8,246 nt of DNA from an uncultured Erysipelotrichaceae bacterium (lineage in GTDB: Bacteria; Bacillota_I; Bacilli_A; Erysipelotrichales; Erysipelotrichaceae). The stretch spans positions 1 through 8,246 of the forward strand of contig CAKUTY010000057.1 in the NCBI GenBank assembly GCA_934692455.1, in the 5' to 3' direction. Position 1 is the first letter of the stretch; each line of letters starts with the position of its first letter. The position numbers and the translations under genes were made by a program. Below, piece by piece: positions 7,555-8,246 of the stretch. Below the pieces are notes generated by a model that ran no database searches, had not been told where the DNA came from, and saw nothing but the letters and a program-made list of their open reading frames with translations.

Positions 7555-7570
7555 GTGTAACCCTTTACAC
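7555..7570. promoter_or_regulatory. Perfect palindrome, candidate operator at the lipoprotein operon start
   Basis: GTGTAA (7555-7560), spacer CCCT, TTACAC (7565-7570) is a perfect 6+4+6 inverted repeat. It spans about -4 to +12 of the predicted minus-strand transcript, where a bound repressor would block initiation. Its shape resembles LacI-family or cre-like sites (TGTAA...TTACA) but lacks the central CG of a true cre. It could alternatively act as a small 5'-UTR hairpin. Confidence 0.5.
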
Positions 7571-7572
7571 AA

Positions 7573-7601
7573 ATTTTATCACAAAAGATTTAATATCTTA
7601 A
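7573..7601 (-). promoter_or_regulatory. Promoter of the nucleoside transporter operon
   Basis: The minus strand reads TTAAGA (7601-7596, four of six consensus bases), a 17-base gap and TAAAAT (7578-7573) preceded by TGA, making an extended -10. The predicted start is near 7566, giving a leader of about 40 bases to the lipoprotein ATG. It is called from consensus only. Confidence 0.55.
7585..7599. repeat. Short inverted repeat within the transporter promoter
   Basis: AAGAT (7585-7589), TTAAT, ATCTT (7595-7599) is a perfect 5+5+5 inverted repeat. It covers the spacer and part of the -35 element of the predicted lipoprotein promoter. In AT-rich DNA such short repeats arise by chance, so it is only a weak operator candidate. 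Confidence 0.25.
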
Positions 7602-7622
7602 ACTAATTGATTTGGTTAATAT

Positions 7623-7650
7623 TTCACTTTTATTCAAAGATGTGTATAAT
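7623..7650 (+). promoter_or_regulatory. Promoter of the riboswitch-permease transcript
   Basis: TTCACT (7623-7628, four of six -35 consensus bases), a 16-base spacer and a perfect TATAAT (7645-7650). The predicted start is near 7657, about nine bases before the riboswitch P1 stem. Its position just upstream of the aptamer makes it convincing. Confidence 0.65.
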
Positions 7651-7665
7651 ACTTATGTTCTACAT

Positions 7666-7730
7666 ATCGTATATACTTTCAAATTGGTGAAAGCGTTTCT
7701 ACTCCGTGACCTTAATCATGGGACTACGAT
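7666..7730 (+). ncRNA. Purine riboswitch aptamer, guanine class
   Basis: The three-way junction can be drawn fully. P1 is ATCGTA (7666-7671) with TACGAT (7725-7730). P2 is CTTTCA (7677-7682) with TGAAAG, capped by a loop ending in the conserved GG. J2/3 is the invariant GTTTCTAC (7695-7702). P3 is CCGTG with CATGG, with a loop carrying the conserved CC that pairs with the GG of loop 2. J3/1 is GAC, in which the base that reads the ligand (position 74 in B. subtilis xpt numbering) is C7724. C there specifies guanine/hypoxanthine; U would specify adenine. It precedes a purine permease gene, as expected, and should lower expression when guanine is abundant. Confidence 0.93.
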
Positions 7731-7742
7731 CTCTTTTATCGG

Positions 7743-7774
7743 TTGCTTAGTTATAAGCAATTTTTTAATTTTTT
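7743..7774 (+). terminator. Riboswitch expression-platform terminator
   Basis: TTGCTTA (7743-7749), loop GTTA, TAAGCAA (7754-7760) is a seven-pair stem, extendable by two G-T wobbles, followed by TTTTTTAATTTTTT. It sits 12 bases after aptamer P1 and before the permease gene, as expected for a ligand-induced terminator that turns expression off. Confidence 0.85.
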
Positions 7775-7807
7775 ACGAATGTAGTTAGAAAATTTTAAGG
7801 GGGACTT

Positions 7808-8246
7808 ATGTTAGAGAAAATTTTCAAGTTGAAGGAAAACGGTACTGACGTAAAAACTGAAGTCATCGCCGGATTAACAACATTCATGACAATGGCATAT
7901 ATCATTGCCCTAAACCCTAATCTATTAACAGGATTTACTGCCAATGGTGGCCAAGAATTATGGAACGCTGTTTTCTTAGCGACATGTATCGCTAGTGCCT
8001 TCGGTACTATCTTAATGGCATTTATCGCAAACAAGCCATTCGCAATGTCAGCAGGTATGGGACTTAACTCTTTCTTCGCTGTAGTAGTTGCCAACATCGC
8101 AACAATTGCTGGTGTATCTTATTTAGAAGGTTTCAGAGCAGGACTTTGTATCATCTTAATCGAAGGTATTGTATTCATTATCCTATCTGCACTAAACGTA
8201 AGAGAAAAGATTGTACAAGCTATTCCACTAGGAGTTAGACTTGGTA
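7808..8246 (+). CDS. NCS2/AzgA-type (COG2252) guanine/hypoxanthine permease, N-terminal 146 codons
   Basis: I translated this by hand; it stays open to the window end. The product begins MLEKIFKLKENGTDVKTEV, followed by AGLTTFMTMAYIIALNP (21-37), the 'aGlttFltmaYil.vNP' first helix of AzgA/PbuG/PbuO-type purine permeases. ATCIASAFGTILMAF (58-72) is the second helix. NKPFAMSAGMGLNSFFAV (75-92) contains the family's 'aPGMGlNaff' substrate-site motif. GLCIILIEGIVFIILSAL (112-129) is a further helix. Full-length members are about 430-480 residues, so about two thirds lies outside. It imports purine bases with protons in known relatives. The guanine riboswitch just upstream supports guanine or hypoxanthine as substrate. 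An in-frame TAA at 7796-7798 limits the start to the ATG at 7808, preceded by AAGGGGG four bases away. It is transcribed away from the nucleoside transporter operon. Confidence 0.94.
   Translation, partial: MLEKIFKLKENGTDVKTEVIAGLTTFMTMAYIIALNPNLLTGFTANGGQELWNAVFLATCIASAFGTILMAFIANKPFAMSAGMGLNSFFAVVVANIATIAGVSYLEGFRAGLCIILIEGIVFIILSALNVREKIVQAIPLGVRLG

Noticed and set aside
7556..7569. Palindrome as a canonical CcpA cre site
   Set aside because: The central CG needed by the cre consensus is absent (CC on one strand, GG on the other), so CcpA binding is not claimed.
7724..7724. Adenine or 2'-deoxyguanosine specificity for the riboswitch
   Set aside because: The base at the specificity position is C, which argues against adenine, and the junction J2/3 reads the standard GTTTCTAC rather than a deoxyguanosine-type variant.
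7795..8097. 100-codon open frame on the minus strand opposite the permease start
   Set aside because: It lies antisense to a clearly recognised NCS2 permease with its own promoter, riboswitch and ribosome binding site, and its translation resembles no family.

Overview
The window comes from a low-GC Gram-positive bacterium (Firmicutes). The support is the AT-rich sequence, A/T-ending codons, strong AAGGAG-type ribosome binding sites, a lipobox-anchored solute-binding lipoprotein, short hairpin-plus-T-tract terminators and a purine riboswitch. A gut Erysipelotrichia- or Clostridia-like host is only a guess. I see no mobile element, CRISPR array, rRNA or tRNA.

Layout: the minus strand from about 7600 down to 700 is a nucleoside uptake and salvage block. 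In transcription order it holds a BMP-family nucleoside-binding lipoprotein, an intercistronic hairpin, a double-domain ABC ATPase, two BPD_transp_2 permeases (the nupNOPQ/bmpA-nupABC type), a UUCG-loop terminator with a new extended -10 promoter, pseudouridine kinase psuK, pseudouridine-5'-phosphate glycosidase psuG and a final terminator. Past that terminator, 1-649 is a truncated minus-strand gene for a YihY/BrkB-type membrane protein, whose own promoter overlaps the terminator hairpin. On the plus strand, 7623-8246 holds a promoter, a guanine-class purine riboswitch, its expression-platform terminator, and the first 146 codons of an NCS2/AzgA-type (COG2252) purine permease.

How the genes work together: the lipoprotein captures a nucleoside outside the cell and the ABC transporter imports it. 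PsuK phosphorylates pseudouridine to pseudouridine 5'-phosphate. PsuG then cleaves the C-C glycosidic bond to give uracil and ribose 5-phosphate. The linkage suggests, but does not prove, that pseudouridine is among the imported substrates. The divergent permease is a separate purine-base uptake unit that should be shut off when guanine or hypoxanthine is plentiful.

The gene content is a familiar salvage locus, not a new kind of system. The less ordinary parts are regulatory: a perfect 16-bp palindrome over the predicted start of the lipoprotein transcript, two places where a terminator runs straight into a new promoter, and a probably leaderless YihY-family mRNA.
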